From: Candidatus Poseidoniaceae archaeon
Lineage (GTDB): Archaea; Thermoplasmatota; Poseidoniia; Poseidoniales; Poseidoniaceae
Direction of reading: 5' to 3'
NCBI GenBank assembly: GCA_028822955.1
Contig: JAPKCL010000011.1
Span: 1 to 25,283, forward strand
Length of the DNA stretch: 25,283 nt
Shown here in pieces: positions 7,288 to 15,325 of the stretch. The notes under the pieces were generated by a model. That model saw nothing but the letters and a program-made list of their open reading frames with translations. It searched no databases and had not been told where the DNA came from. Each line of letters begins with the position of its first letter. Position 1 is the first letter of the stretch. The position numbers were made by a program, and so were the translations under genes.

Positions 7288-10200
7288 TGCCTCGTCGAGA
7301 CGACCTGAAGACGATTCTTGTTCTTGGTAGTGGTCCAATTAAGATTGGCCAGGCTGCAGAGTTTGATTTTTCTGGAAGTCAAGCCGTTCGGGCACTGCGG
7401 GAAGATGGGTATGAAGTAATCTTGGTCAATTCCAATCCAGCAACGATTCAAAACGATCCGGAAATGGCGGACAAAGTCTACATTGAGCCATTACTTCCAG
7501 ACACAGTTCGTCGAATTTTGGAAATTGAACGGCCTTGTGCACTACTTGCAGGCATGGGTGGGCAAACCGCTCTCAATATTGCCAGTGAACTTGCCCACGA
7601 CGGTTCTCTGGAACGTCTTGGCGTAGAATTAATCGGTTCTGATTTGGATGCAATCGATAAAGCCGAAGACCGTGAATTATTCAATCAGGTATGCAAATCA
7701 ATTAATCTTCCAATTTCAAATGCGATTGCTTGTAACACAATGGATGGAGTCATTGCCGCTGCAGAATCACTCGGGACTTGGCCGATCCTCATTCGCCCTG
7801 CTTTCACACTCGGTGGACTTGGTGGTGGAACCGCATGGGATATGGGACAATTAGTAGAAATTGCTACACTCGGATTGCGCAACTCTCGAATCAATCAAGT
7901 CTTAATCGAGGAATCAATTCTTGGTTGGCAAGAACTCGAGTATGAAGTCATGCGTGACGGTGCAGATAATGCCACTATTGTTTGTACGATGGAGAATATC
8001 GACCCGATGGGTGTTCACACCGGTGAATCAACGGTCGTTGCACCATTGCAATCTTTTTCAGATGCCGACCACCAAATTCTCCGAAACCAAGCCCTTGCCT
8101 TAATCAGGGAATTGAACATCAAAGGTGGATGTAATGTTCAGTTCGCATACAATCAATCAACTGGTGAGACTCGGGTGATTGAAGTCAACCCACGAGTTTC
8201 CCGTTCCTCAGCACTCGCCAGTAAGGCGACAGGATATCCAATTGCTCGCATGGCTGCAAAAATTGCGGTTGGATACACGCTTGATGAATTACCAAATCCA
8301 ATCACTGGTGAAGGTACGACTGCTGCTTTTGAGCCTACACTTGATTACTGCGTGGTTAAAATTCCACGATGGCCATTTGACAAATTCCGAACGGCAGACC
8401 GTACCCTTGGTACTTCAATGAAGTCAACAGGGGAAGTAATGGCAATTGGAAGGAACTTTGAAGAGGCTTTCCTCAAAGCTTGGGCTTCCTTAGAACAGGG
8501 ATATGCTCACCCTCGTCCATTGACTCGGGCCGATGAATCAGAGGGCGAAGGTATGGCTGAACGGGCCATGACCCCCTTGCCGGATTCAACGCTTGTTGAA
8601 TGGTGCCGAGTCGCAACCGACCGAAGAATGGGTGCACTGATTGAAGCATTCCGCAGAGGTTGGAGTGTAGAAAAAGTGCATGAAATTACTCGAATTACTC
8701 GATGGTTTTTGTATCGGTTTGAACACATTGCGCAAATTGAAAAAGAAATCACAGGTACCTCCGCACTCCCAGCAGAATTGAATCGAGAACAACTCCGTTC
8801 ATGGAAGAGTCACGGTTTCTCTGACGAACATATTGCTGATGCATTAGCAGGTTTCCCATCAACAGGTCCCCGTTCTCTACCAGCCGGTAGAAATGAGGTA
8901 GCCGTCATGAGCCGGCGTCATACCCTCGCCTTGCATCCTCGATTCCGAATGGTTGATTCATGTGCAGCAGAATTTGCTGCAGAAACTCCTTACTACTACT
9001 CAACCTATGAATTGGATGATGCAAAGGGTATTGATTCACTTCCTGACCTCACTTCACGCACAAAGGAACGCCTTGTCACTGTTGGAAGTGGGCCAATCCG
9101 AATCGGTCAGGGGATTGAATTTGATTATGGCTGTGTCCATGCTGTCAAAGCAATACGTGCAGCCGGAAAGGATGCTATTCTGATCAATAATAATCCTGAA
9201 ACTGTTTCGACTGACTTCGACACATCTGATCGATTATATTTCGACCCCTTGACTCTCGAATGCGTTTCTGAAATCCTCCTAAGGGAACAAGCGCATGGGA
9301 TTCTTTTACAATTTGGAGGGCAAACTGCAATCAATTTAGCCTTACCATTGAACGAACGCCTTCCAATTCTTGAACCGCTTGGATTGAACTTATCTATTCG
9401 GGGGACTTCATGTGATGCGGTGGATGAAGCAAGTGACAGAGAACGATTTGAAGCATTTGCAAAACGTGCTGGCCTACGCATGCCGAATGGAATGACTGGT
9501 ACGAGTGCAGAAGATGTCCGTAATGCTGCCGTGAAAATTGGTTTCCCTGTGCTGATTCGCCCATCCTATGTGCTCGGTGGTCGAGGGATGGAGATTCTTT
9601 CAAATCAACAGCAACTCGATGCGTATCTCACTGAAGCCTACCTTGCACCAGATAAACCACTCTTAGTTGATGAATATCTCGGGCATGCAACAGAGATTGA
9701 TGTTGATGCTGCCTGTGATGGCGAGGATGTCCTGATCGGAGCAATCATGGAACACCTTGAGGAAGCAGGCATTCACTCGGGCGATTCGACATGTTTCATA
9801 CCTGCCCAAAATATTTCAGCGGCGATGCTTGAGAAAATTGCTGAGCAAACTAAGATCATTGGCCTCGGACTCAAAATCAGAGGTTGCTACAATATCCAAT
9901 TTGCACTCCAAGGTGATGATTTGTACGTGCTTGAAGTGAATCCTCGCTCATCACGAACAGTACCGTTTGTAGCCAAGGCCACTGGGCTTCCAATGGCACG
10001 TATTGCAGCAAACATTACCATTGGTATTCCTCTCTCAAAGCAAGAAATTCCTCGAAGAACTACTGGTCAAGTTTGCGTGAAAGCACCCGTCTTCCCCTTC
10101 ATCAAACTTCGAGGTCTTGACCCAGCGCCAGGCCCTGAAATGAAATCAACCGGTGAAGTGTACGGGTCCGATATTTCTGCTGACAAGGCCTATCTCAAAG

Positions 10201-10631
10201 CCAGGTTAGCAACTGAAGTACCTGTTGCAACATCGGGAGGTGCATATCTTACAGTGCGTAATGAGGACAAGAAGTCACTAATCCCAATTGCACGTGAACT
10301 GGCAGAAATAGGATTCACACTCTATGCTACGCCAGGTACATGCGATGCTCTTCGAGAGGCTGGAGTTTCTGCAAATGTTGCCTATCGTATCGCCGACAAA
10401 AATCACCCAGATGCACTGGACCTTATGCGGCAAGGTGAAGTTTCGTTCATTGTCAATGTCCCAACGGTCTCTGGTGGAGCTGTACGTGATGGAAACATGA
10501 TGCGACGTTTAGCAGTCGAATTGAACATACCGTTTGTCACAACTCTGCGTGGTGCGAAAATGGAAGTTGCTGCAAGTAAAGCGAAATTGAGTGGGCCACT
10601 CGAACCACGAAAGTTAACCGTTCATTACTGA
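7287..10631 (+). CDS. carB: Carbamoyl-phosphate synthase large subunit
   Basis: This 1114-residue ATP-grasp enzyme makes carbamoyl phosphate from bicarbonate, ammonia and two ATP. Both homologous halves are present: the first begins LVLGSGPIKIGQAAEFDFSG, the second VTVGSGPIRIGQGIEFDYG. Each carries its ATP-grasp signatures (IRPAFTLGGLGGG and VIEVNPRVSRSSALASKATG; IRPSYVLGGRGM and VLEVNPRSSRTVPFVAKATG). The last part is an MGS-like allosteric domain (ELAEIGFTLYATPGT) ending in the FVTTLRGA segment. It is one gene, unlike the split carB of some archaea and thermophiles. It is slightly longer than the E. coli protein, with about a dozen extra residues at around 520-545, before HPRFRMVDSCAAEF. 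Its stop abuts the opposing zinc-ribbon gene's stop in TGATCA. Confidence 0.97.
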   Translation: MPRRDDLKTILVLGSGPIKIGQAAEFDFSGSQAVRALREDGYEVILVNSNPATIQNDPEMADKVYIEPLLPDTVRRILEIERPCALLAGMGGQTALNIASELAHDGSLERLGVELIGSDLDAIDKAEDRELFNQVCKSINLPISNAIACNTMDGVIAAAESLGTWPILIRPAFTLGGLGGGTAWDMGQLVEIATLGLRNSRINQVLIEESILGWQELEYEVMRDGADNATIVCTMENIDPMGVHTGESTVVAPLQSFSDADHQILRNQALALIRELNIKGGCNVQFAYNQSTGETRVIEVNPRVSRSSALASKATGYPIARMAAKIAVGYTLDELPNPITGEGTTAAFEPTLDYCVVKIPRWPFDKFRTADRTLGTSMKSTGEVMAIGRNFEEAFLKAWASLEQGYAHPRPLTRADESEGEGMAERAMTPLPDSTLVEWCRVATDRRMGALIEAFRRGWSVEKVHEITRITRWFLYRFEHIAQIEKEITGTSALPAELNREQLRSWKSHGFSDEHIADALAGFPSTGPRSLPAGRNEVAVMSRRHTLALHPRFRMVDSCAAEFAAETPYYYSTYELDDAKGIDSLPDLTSRTKERLVTVGSGPIRIGQGIEFDYGCVHAVKAIRAAGKDAILINNNPETVSTDFDTSDRLYFDPLTLECVSEILLREQAHGILLQFGGQTAINLALPLNERLPILEPLGLNLSIRGTSCDAVDEASDRERFEAFAKRAGLRMPNGMTGTSAEDVRNAAVKIGFPVLIRPSYVLGGRGMEILSNQQQLDAYLTEAYLAPDKPLLVDEYLGHATEIDVDAACDGEDVLIGAIMEHLEEAGIHSGDSTCFIPAQNISAAMLEKIAEQTKIIGLGLKIRGCYNIQFALQGDDLYVLEVNPRSSRTVPFVAKATGLPMARIAANITIGIPLSKQEIPRRTTGQVCVKAPVFPFIKLRGLDPAPGPEMKSTGEVYGSDISADKAYLKARLATEVPVATSGGAYLTVRNEDKKSLIPIARELAEIGFTLYATPGTCDALREAGVSANVAYRIADKNHPDALDLMRQGEVSFIVNVPTVSGGAVRDGNMMRRLAVELNIPFVTTLRGAKMEVAASKAKLSGPLEPRKLTVHY

Positions 10632-11897
10632 TCAACAAGCACTGTATGCTTCGATGATATACTTCGTAAGTGGACTTGTCCAAGCTAATTCACTGATGCC
10701 TTCTTCGCCTTCAACGTCATAAATCCGAACAACATCTCGAACTCGAACATTGCCTGCAGAGGAACGGGCTAGAATAGTTGCACCCTTGACTGCTTTACCA
10801 GTGCCGTGTGGGTCATAGATTGTATCGAGAGCCTCTTTGAGGAACCAGTCGGCTTTCCCGCCTGGTTCGCCTTCGTAGGTACGTGTAATCTTCTTTGACC
10901 CGAACATACCGCTGGACTTCTTCTTCTTTTGAGTGCCAGCTGCTGCTTTGCTGGCTGCTGCTTTAGTAGAATCTCCCAAACTCTTGGATTTGGTTTCTTT
11001 AGGTTTGGCTGATGCACTTGAAACTGAGCGCCCTTTGAATTCTTCTTCAAGTTCAGCCCGAATCTCTTTTTCCATTTCACTTCGAATACTTTTTTCAAGT
11101 TGTGAACGTAATTTCCCTTCTGCAGCAGCAGGGTCTCCATTTGCTAACTTATTGAGGGCGTCGTCACGTTCGTCTTGCATAGCCTGCATGACATTGATGT
11201 AGTGGGCAGCGACTTGGATGAGTGATGTTTCCATCGATGCCTCTAGTTGCATCGAAACAACTTCGCTTGAAGAATCTCGCCACTTGCGCCATTGGAGCAT
11301 AGTGTTCGCATGAATATCGGAGCCACATTTTGGGCAGAAACTCCGCTTTGGAGGTTTGAGGACAGGTATGGCTCGCATCGATTCAGGGTCGATACCTTCG
11401 TGTTCACCACTCGCAACATCGTGAATGTGGGTTGATGCTTCCATTCCGTTATCCATTGCTTCTCGGAACAAACCTTCCTTGAGGTCGAGTTTTCCAGCTT
11501 GAATTAAATCCCATCCATTTGTTCCTCGAACAACTGCACGAATTGCCGCATTGGCTGCAGGTGATTTGCCCCATTCGTGGTTTGCGAAAACAGAACTTGA
11601 CTGGTTTCCACCCGCTTCAACAGCAAAGGCATCTGAAATATCGACTTCTTCGCCCTCTGCTGGAGCGGCAATACCCAATACAATCGGATTTGCACCATCT
11701 TCGATCTTTGCAATCATATCGAACTTCTCTGCCATTGAGAGGTCATCGCGAATACGAATGACTTCCTTTAACTGGTTCAAATCGTGACCTGTGGCGGTAA
11801 TTGGCCCTTGGCCAGTCAAATCGTGTCCACATGAGAGACAAAACTTGGCTGCAGCTTCAACACCTGCTTCACAAGTTGGACAATACACCCCCGCCAT
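10632..11897 (-). CDS. Zinc-ribbon, coiled-coil protein of unknown function
   Basis: I do not recognise the whole protein (421 residues). It opens with a classic zinc ribbon, CPTC at 6-9 and CLSC at 20-23. A second half-ribbon, SFCPKCGSDI, lies mid-protein without an obvious second CxxC pair. A charged helical stretch follows (KSIRSEMEKEIRAELEEEF), then a Lys/Ala/Ser-rich flexible linker containing KKKKSSGMFGSKK. The last 80 residues form a compact domain (DWFLKEALDTIYDP, VRVRDVVRIYDVEG) ending in Ser-Ala-Cys. The ATG at 11897 is preferred over an upstream TTG at 11927 because it puts the ribbon right at the N-terminus, as is usual. It is soluble and cytoplasmic by appearance. It lies 88 bases downstream of lysS on the same strand, with a T6 run between them. 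Confidence 0.75.
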   Translation of the reverse strand: MAGVYCPTCEAGVEAAAKFCLSCGHDLTGQGPITATGHDLNQLKEVIRIRDDLSMAEKFDMIAKIEDGANPIVLGIAAPAEGEEVDISDAFAVEAGGNQSSSVFANHEWGKSPAANAAIRAVVRGTNGWDLIQAGKLDLKEGLFREAMDNGMEASTHIHDVASGEHEGIDPESMRAIPVLKPPKRSFCPKCGSDIHANTMLQWRKWRDSSSEVVSMQLEASMETSLIQVAAHYINVMQAMQDERDDALNKLANGDPAAAEGKLRSQLEKSIRSEMEKEIRAELEEEFKGRSVSSASAKPKETKSKSLGDSTKAAASKAAAGTQKKKKSSGMFGSKKITRTYEGEPGGKADWFLKEALDTIYDPHGTGKAVKGATILARSSAGNVRVRDVVRIYDVEGEEGISELAWTSPLTKYIIEAYSAC

Positions 11898-11947
11898 AGA
11901 GGGCAATGGTTGCCCACCACTTTTCAAGTGTGACGGTCGTAAAGAGC

Positions 11948-11953
11948 AAAAAA
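11948..11953 (-). terminator. Possible U-tract terminator after lysS
   Basis: On the minus strand this reads TTTTTT, 33 bases past the lysS stop, followed by GCTCTTTACG. U-runs of this kind end archaeal transcripts. The CTTTACG just beyond could be a weak TATA element for the zinc-ribbon gene. Confidence 0.3.
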
Positions 11954-11985
11954 GACTCGAAAGAACTCCAATTCAGAGAAACCAA

Positions 11986-13593
11986 TCAGTTTCCAAGAAC
12001 CTGTACACACGCATCCAGCAAGCGAAGTATTTCTTCTCTGTCCATTTCGGCAAGAATTGGTGCTAAGCGAGGTCCTTTTTCCGTACCCATTAGCGCCGCA
12101 TAGGCCACTTTGAAGGCACTTCGAGGTGATTCATCGAGATCTTTTGCTGACTGAGGGATGGATGCACCTATCGCAGTTGCATTCCACTCACATGCGTTCA
12201 GTGCAACAACCAAGGATTTCATAATTCGTCGCTCGACTTCATCAAGTGCTTCGAGCATAGTGGTATTTGGTTCAGTGAGAATTTTAATTCGCATTTCGTT
12301 TGGAAAATGGCTGGATTGTATCCAATAACGCATTCGATTGAGCCTGTCTTGTAGTTGAGGGGTAATTTCCTTAAGCGCCCCAGATGCTTGAAGGCTCATC
12401 CATACATCGGAATCGCTTTTCTTGGTTTGAGCGAGTAATGCAAGATGGCGAAAGGTGACTGCAGTCGCTTGAACTTCTTGGCCTGATACAACCGTCGCCA
12501 TTTTCATAGCACCTGCAGCATCTTCGACTTGCACTTTTTGTCTTCGGCTAAGTTCTTCATTCGCCAATTCCTGTTGGAAGTCTCTTGCAGCCAGTCGTTC
12601 AAATTCATCTGCTAAGGTCACAAGACCCATGCCGGTATCAAATTCAATCGCCTTATTGGGTTTTGATTTGGCAACTAAGAGTCGTAATATTTCAGGAGGA
12701 ACCAAACGGAGTGCTTCAATGGGACCAATCGTATTTCCAGCAGATGAGGACATTGCACCTTGGCCCTTGAGACTAATCCACTCATAGACAAGCGGGTGAG
12801 GTGGTTCATGGCCGAGTATTTGCACGATTTCTCTGCCGGTTGAATAGGAGCCTCCTGCAGCGCCGTGGTCTTTGCCAAATGCCTCGCAGGTTACGCCAAT
12901 CCATCCCCATTTCGCAGGCCAATCGATTCGCCAAGGCAATTTCCCTTCACCTTTGGTAATGTCAGATGAACCCGTCGCTCCGTATTCATCTTCCCAGTGA
13001 ACAAGTGGATACTCATATCCAGTGACTCGAACTTTGTCAAGTCCTCCACGTGAATTTAGCGGACTCCATGGGAACCAGCCATCGGGTAATTCACGTCCAG
13101 ATATACGTTCAATGGCTTCACGAATGTCATCAGCACGATCACATGCCGTTTTGGAAAGTTCAGCGAAGCGGCCATTTCTATAGGATTCGAGATTGTCGAT
13201 AAGACGTGGGCGAACTCCAATTTCTTTTAGCGCCTTGAGGAATGGTTCGAGGAAGTGATTCGCATACGTCCAACCTTCATTTTGGAATCGTTCCCAATCG
13301 GGGTTTCCATCTTCTTTAGGTGCAGGAATCGCACCCAATTGGTTTCCAACAAATTGTTCATATTCGGGTCCGAGGAAATCGTAAACTTTTCGCAAAGGGT
13401 CTGCACTGTCGATGATGAATACAAAATCAACGGTTAGTCCAGCATCTTTTGCTGCACGAGCAATCATATCTCCAGTAAGAATTTCACGTAGATGCCCGAT
13501 GTGGAATTCTCCACTCGGCGTTATGCCGGTCGAAACAACATGCGTATCGCTCTTGTGAGCAAGTGCTTGTGCTGCGACATCTGCCCAATGCAT
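11986..13593 (-). CDS. lysS: Lysyl-tRNA synthetase, class I
   Basis: This 535-residue enzyme charges tRNA-Lys. It is the class I form typical of euryarchaea and not the class II enzyme of most bacteria. The Rossmann fold signature HIGH is at 31-34 within GEFHIGHLREI, and the KMSKS equivalent is MSSSAGN at 281-287. The class-specific segments TCEAFGKDHGAAGGSY and YPLVHWEDEYG are present, and the C-terminal anticodon-binding helical cage follows. The start at 13593 is set by a strong Shine-Dalgarno sequence that begins within the stop codon of the upstream HTH-phosphoribosyltransferase gene, so the two are probably cotranscribed and coupled. Confidence 0.96.
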   Translation of the reverse strand: MHWADVAAQALAHKSDTHVVSTGITPSGEFHIGHLREILTGDMIARAAKDAGLTVDFVFIIDSADPLRKVYDFLGPEYEQFVGNQLGAIPAPKEDGNPDWERFQNEGWTYANHFLEPFLKALKEIGVRPRLIDNLESYRNGRFAELSKTACDRADDIREAIERISGRELPDGWFPWSPLNSRGGLDKVRVTGYEYPLVHWEDEYGATGSSDITKGEGKLPWRIDWPAKWGWIGVTCEAFGKDHGAAGGSYSTGREIVQILGHEPPHPLVYEWISLKGQGAMSSSAGNTIGPIEALRLVPPEILRLLVAKSKPNKAIEFDTGMGLVTLADEFERLAARDFQQELANEELSRRQKVQVEDAAGAMKMATVVSGQEVQATAVTFRHLALLAQTKKSDSDVWMSLQASGALKEITPQLQDRLNRMRYWIQSSHFPNEMRIKILTEPNTTMLEALDEVERRIMKSLVVALNACEWNATAIGASIPQSAKDLDESPRSAFKVAYAALMGTEKGPRLAPILAEMDREEILRLLDACVQVLGN

Positions 13594-13597
13594 GAGT

Positions 13598-13605
13598 TCA
13601 CCTCA
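13598..13605 (-). promoter_or_regulatory. Shine-Dalgarno of lysS formed by the gfcR stop codon
   Basis: The minus strand reads TGAGGTGA, then four bases, then the lysS ATG. The first three bases are the stop codon of the upstream gene. GAGGTGA pairs with the conserved archaeal 16S rRNA 3' end. It confirms the lysS start at 13593. Confidence 0.75.
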
Positions 13606-14196
13606 GACAGGAACGGCTCGGATCATACCGCGGAGTGGTACTCCATCGATTTCATTACGAGTCGTTTTGTTCACGAGAACGATGACTAGGCCCACATCTC
13701 CACCAGCGGCTCGAATCGAACCGATGGTCTTGCTTAGGGTAGTGCCAGAGGACATGACATCATCAATAATGACAACTTTTTTGCCAGAGACTTGACCGTA
13801 TTTACTTGAAAGAACTCCATGCCCATCATCACCTTCGACATTCCGATAGATGGTATATTCTGAACCTAAGCATCGAGCAACTTCGTGCGCAAAACTGATT
13901 CCGTTGATTGATATTCCAACAATTGTATCGATGTCGGCTGCTCCGAGTTCTTCATCAGCAATATCGGCCATAATTGACCCAATCGCAGCGATTCGTTCAG
14001 GACGAACACCGATGCTTCTCCAACCGATTCGAACATCAGTTGGTCGTTCACCAGTTTCTCCTTCAGCTAAAAGCCAAGAGATGGTATCTTGCGAAAGAGA
14101 TAACTCATCGGCAATTTGTTGGGAATTTAACCCTTCTTTTCGCAAACCGAATGCCTGTGCTCGTAGTTCTTCAATACTGACTGCCATTGTACTCAT
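13603..14196 (-). CDS. GfcR-type HTH-phosphoribosyltransferase regulator
   Basis: This 197-residue protein has an N-terminal helix-turn-helix (about residues 8-44, with GLNSQQIADELSLSQDTISW) fused to a type I phosphoribosyltransferase domain. The PRPP-binding motif VVIIDDVMSSGTT is at 141-153. This is the architecture of the archaeal orotate phosphoribosyltransferase-like regulators; the haloarchaeal member GfcR activates glycolytic genes. By family it is a DNA-binding regulator that senses a phosphoribosyl compound, though enzymatic activity cannot be excluded. The ATG at 14196 is first in the frame; another ATG three codons later is possible. It is the first gene of the operon with lysS and is divergent from aIF2-beta across 109 bases. 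Confidence 0.85.
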   Translation of the reverse strand: MSTMAVSIEELRAQAFGLRKEGLNSQQIADELSLSQDTISWLLAEGETGERPTDVRIGWRSIGVRPERIAAIGSIMADIADEELGAADIDTIVGISINGISFAHEVARCLGSEYTIYRNVEGDDGHGVLSSKYGQVSGKKVVIIDDVMSSGTTLSKTIGSIRAAGGDVGLVIVLVNKTTRNEIDGVPLRGMIRAVPV

Positions 14197-14228
14197 TCGG
14201 CGGTAGGGACACTAACTCATCAACCCTT

Positions 14229-14240
14229 TGTATATTCATG
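14229..14240. promoter_or_regulatory. TATA-like element between gfcR and aIF2-beta
   Basis: TGTATATTCATG is the only AT-rich TATA-like site in this gap. On the minus strand it reads CATGAATATACA, about 39 bases before the gfcR ATG, allowing a short leader. On the plus strand it lies about 71 bases before the aIF2-beta ATG, implying a leader of roughly 45 bases if it is also used in that direction. Confidence 0.35.
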
Positions 14241-14305
14241 ATGTGTAGCCCCCAAGATGGCTTGCATCCAAAGGCTTCAAGAAAGAATGACGCAGGGCCT
14301 CGTCT

Positions 14306-14716
14306 ATGAGCGACTTTGATTATGAGTCCTTGCTCGACAGAGCACGGGAAAATATCCCTGAAGAAATCTCTTCGAGATCCCGATGGCGATTGCCAGAGCC
14401 GCAAATTCTTATCGAAGGTCAAAACACAATTTTTCGTAACTTTAACGAAGTTGTTTCAATGATGGACCGAGATGATAACCACGTGTATCAATATCTTTTG
14501 AATGAACTTGGAACATCAGGTTCACGAGATGGTCCTCGTGCACGGTTCAAAGGACGTATTCCACCAAAGAGAATCAAGAGAACGCTCGTTAATTACGTGA
14601 ATTCCTTCATCAAGTGCAGTCAGTGTTCTGCACCTGATACGCATTTCGTTAAGCAGGACCGAACGACTTTACTCAAGTGTCAGGCTTGTGGTGCAACTCG
14701 TCCAGTTAAACTTTGA
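14306..14716 (+). CDS. Translation initiation factor aIF2 subunit beta
   Basis: This 136-residue protein is the beta subunit of the archaeal eIF2-like heterotrimer that brings initiator tRNA to the small ribosomal subunit. After a short N-terminal helix it has the core LLDRAREN, ILIEGQNTIFRNFNEV and the alpha-beta domain with GRIPPKRIKRTLVNYVNSFIKC. It ends in a zinc ribbon with two CxxC knuckles, CSQC and CQAC. Length and order match archaeal aIF2-beta throughout. It is a single-gene plus-strand unit: divergent from gfcR and convergent, with one base between stop codons, to the ferredoxin gene. Confidence 0.95.
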   Translation: MSDFDYESLLDRARENIPEEISSRSRWRLPEPQILIEGQNTIFRNFNEVVSMMDRDDNHVYQYLLNELGTSGSRDGPRARFKGRIPPKRIKRTLVNYVNSFIKCSQCSAPDTHFVKQDRTTLLKCQACGATRPVKL

Positions 14717-14717
14717 T

Positions 14718-15068
14718 TCACTTCTCGTTCTCACTCAAGTCGAGGCGATACTTGTCGGCTATGGTCCCTGAACGGAGATGCTCAAGAATATCTTGAACAG
14801 CATTCTCATCTGGAATAGAGTACCAAACCCCTTCTGGATAAACGACGCATGTTGTTCCAAATTCACAGAAATCGAGACATCCAGACTTCTGAACTCTCAC
14901 ATGAGGAATACCTGCTTCTTTTGCAGAGGTTTTCAAAAGTCGCATTAAATCTAAACTGCCTCTTTTCGAGCAAGATGGACGGCTTGCCCCTTCAGGTCTT
15001 TCATGACCACAAACAAACACATGGCGTTCATAGCCAGGTGTTGTCCGTCCTTTTGGGTCAGTTGGCAT
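14718..15068 (-). CDS. Thioredoxin-like [2Fe-2S] ferredoxin
   Basis: This 116-residue electron carrier matches the thioredoxin-fold [2Fe-2S] ferredoxins (COG3411 type). The N-terminal ligand region is HVFVCGHERPEGASRPSC, with two cysteines. The C-terminal ligand pair is the C-x3-C of KSGCLDFCEFG, followed by the diagnostic VVYPEGVWY. The ATG at 15068 is preferred over an upstream in-frame ATG at 15158, which would reach back deep into the preceding gene. This start follows the pterin-dehydratase stop by four bases, with the Shine-Dalgarno GGAGTGA formed by that gene's last codons. The partner enzyme is unknown; its operon places it beside pterin-carbinolamine dehydratase. Confidence 0.9.
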   Translation of the reverse strand: MPTDPKGRTTPGYERHVFVCGHERPEGASRPSCSKRGSLDLMRLLKTSAKEAGIPHVRVQKSGCLDFCEFGTTCVVYPEGVWYSIPDENAVQDILEHLRSGTIADKYRLDLSENEK

Positions 15069-15072
15069 GCTT

Positions 15073-15321
15073 TCACTCCATGGGCATTTGAGAGATCTTT
15101 TGAGCAAGGTCGTAATCTTTCTCCGTAACGGCCTCGGCTGAATGTGTGAAAAGTTCAATCACAACATAGCCCCAGCCAAAGTGAAGTTCAGGGTGATGAT
15201 TTTCCTGTTCGGAAAGAACAGATATAGCGTCGATGAATTCCTTTGCCAACGCAAAATCTTCAAACTTATATTCAGCCATCAAACGTCCATCGATGAGTTC
15301 CCAGCCATCTGGGGTCTTCAT
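15073..15321 (-). CDS. Pterin-4a-carbinolamine dehydratase (PCD/DCoH family)
   Basis: This 82-residue protein dehydrates 4a-hydroxytetrahydropterin in the recycling of the pterin cofactor used by aromatic amino acid hydroxylases; some family members instead take part in molybdopterin or folate metabolism. The family signature is clear: ENHHPELHFGWGYVVIELFTH, here as ENHHPE (with the catalytic histidines), then VVIELFTHSAEAVTEKDYDLA. The N-terminal WELIDGRLMAEYKFEDFALA also matches. The ATG at 15321 is four bases after the preceding gene's stop; a longer frame to 15381 would overlap that gene. No aromatic hydroxylase is visible in the window. Confidence 0.9.
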   Translation of the reverse strand: MKTPDGWELIDGRLMAEYKFEDFALAKEFIDAISVLSEQENHHPELHFGWGYVVIELFTHSAEAVTEKDYDLAQKISQMPME

Positions 15322-15325
15322 TGAA

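Noticed and set aside
9125..9481. 118-codon open frame antisense to carB
   Set aside because: It is a shadow of the carB reading frame with Arg/Ser-rich composition and no recognisable motif.
15069..15158. Longer N-terminus for the ferredoxin
   Set aside because: It would run through the end of the pterin-dehydratase gene; the internal ATG at 15068 follows that gene's stop with a good Shine-Dalgarno.
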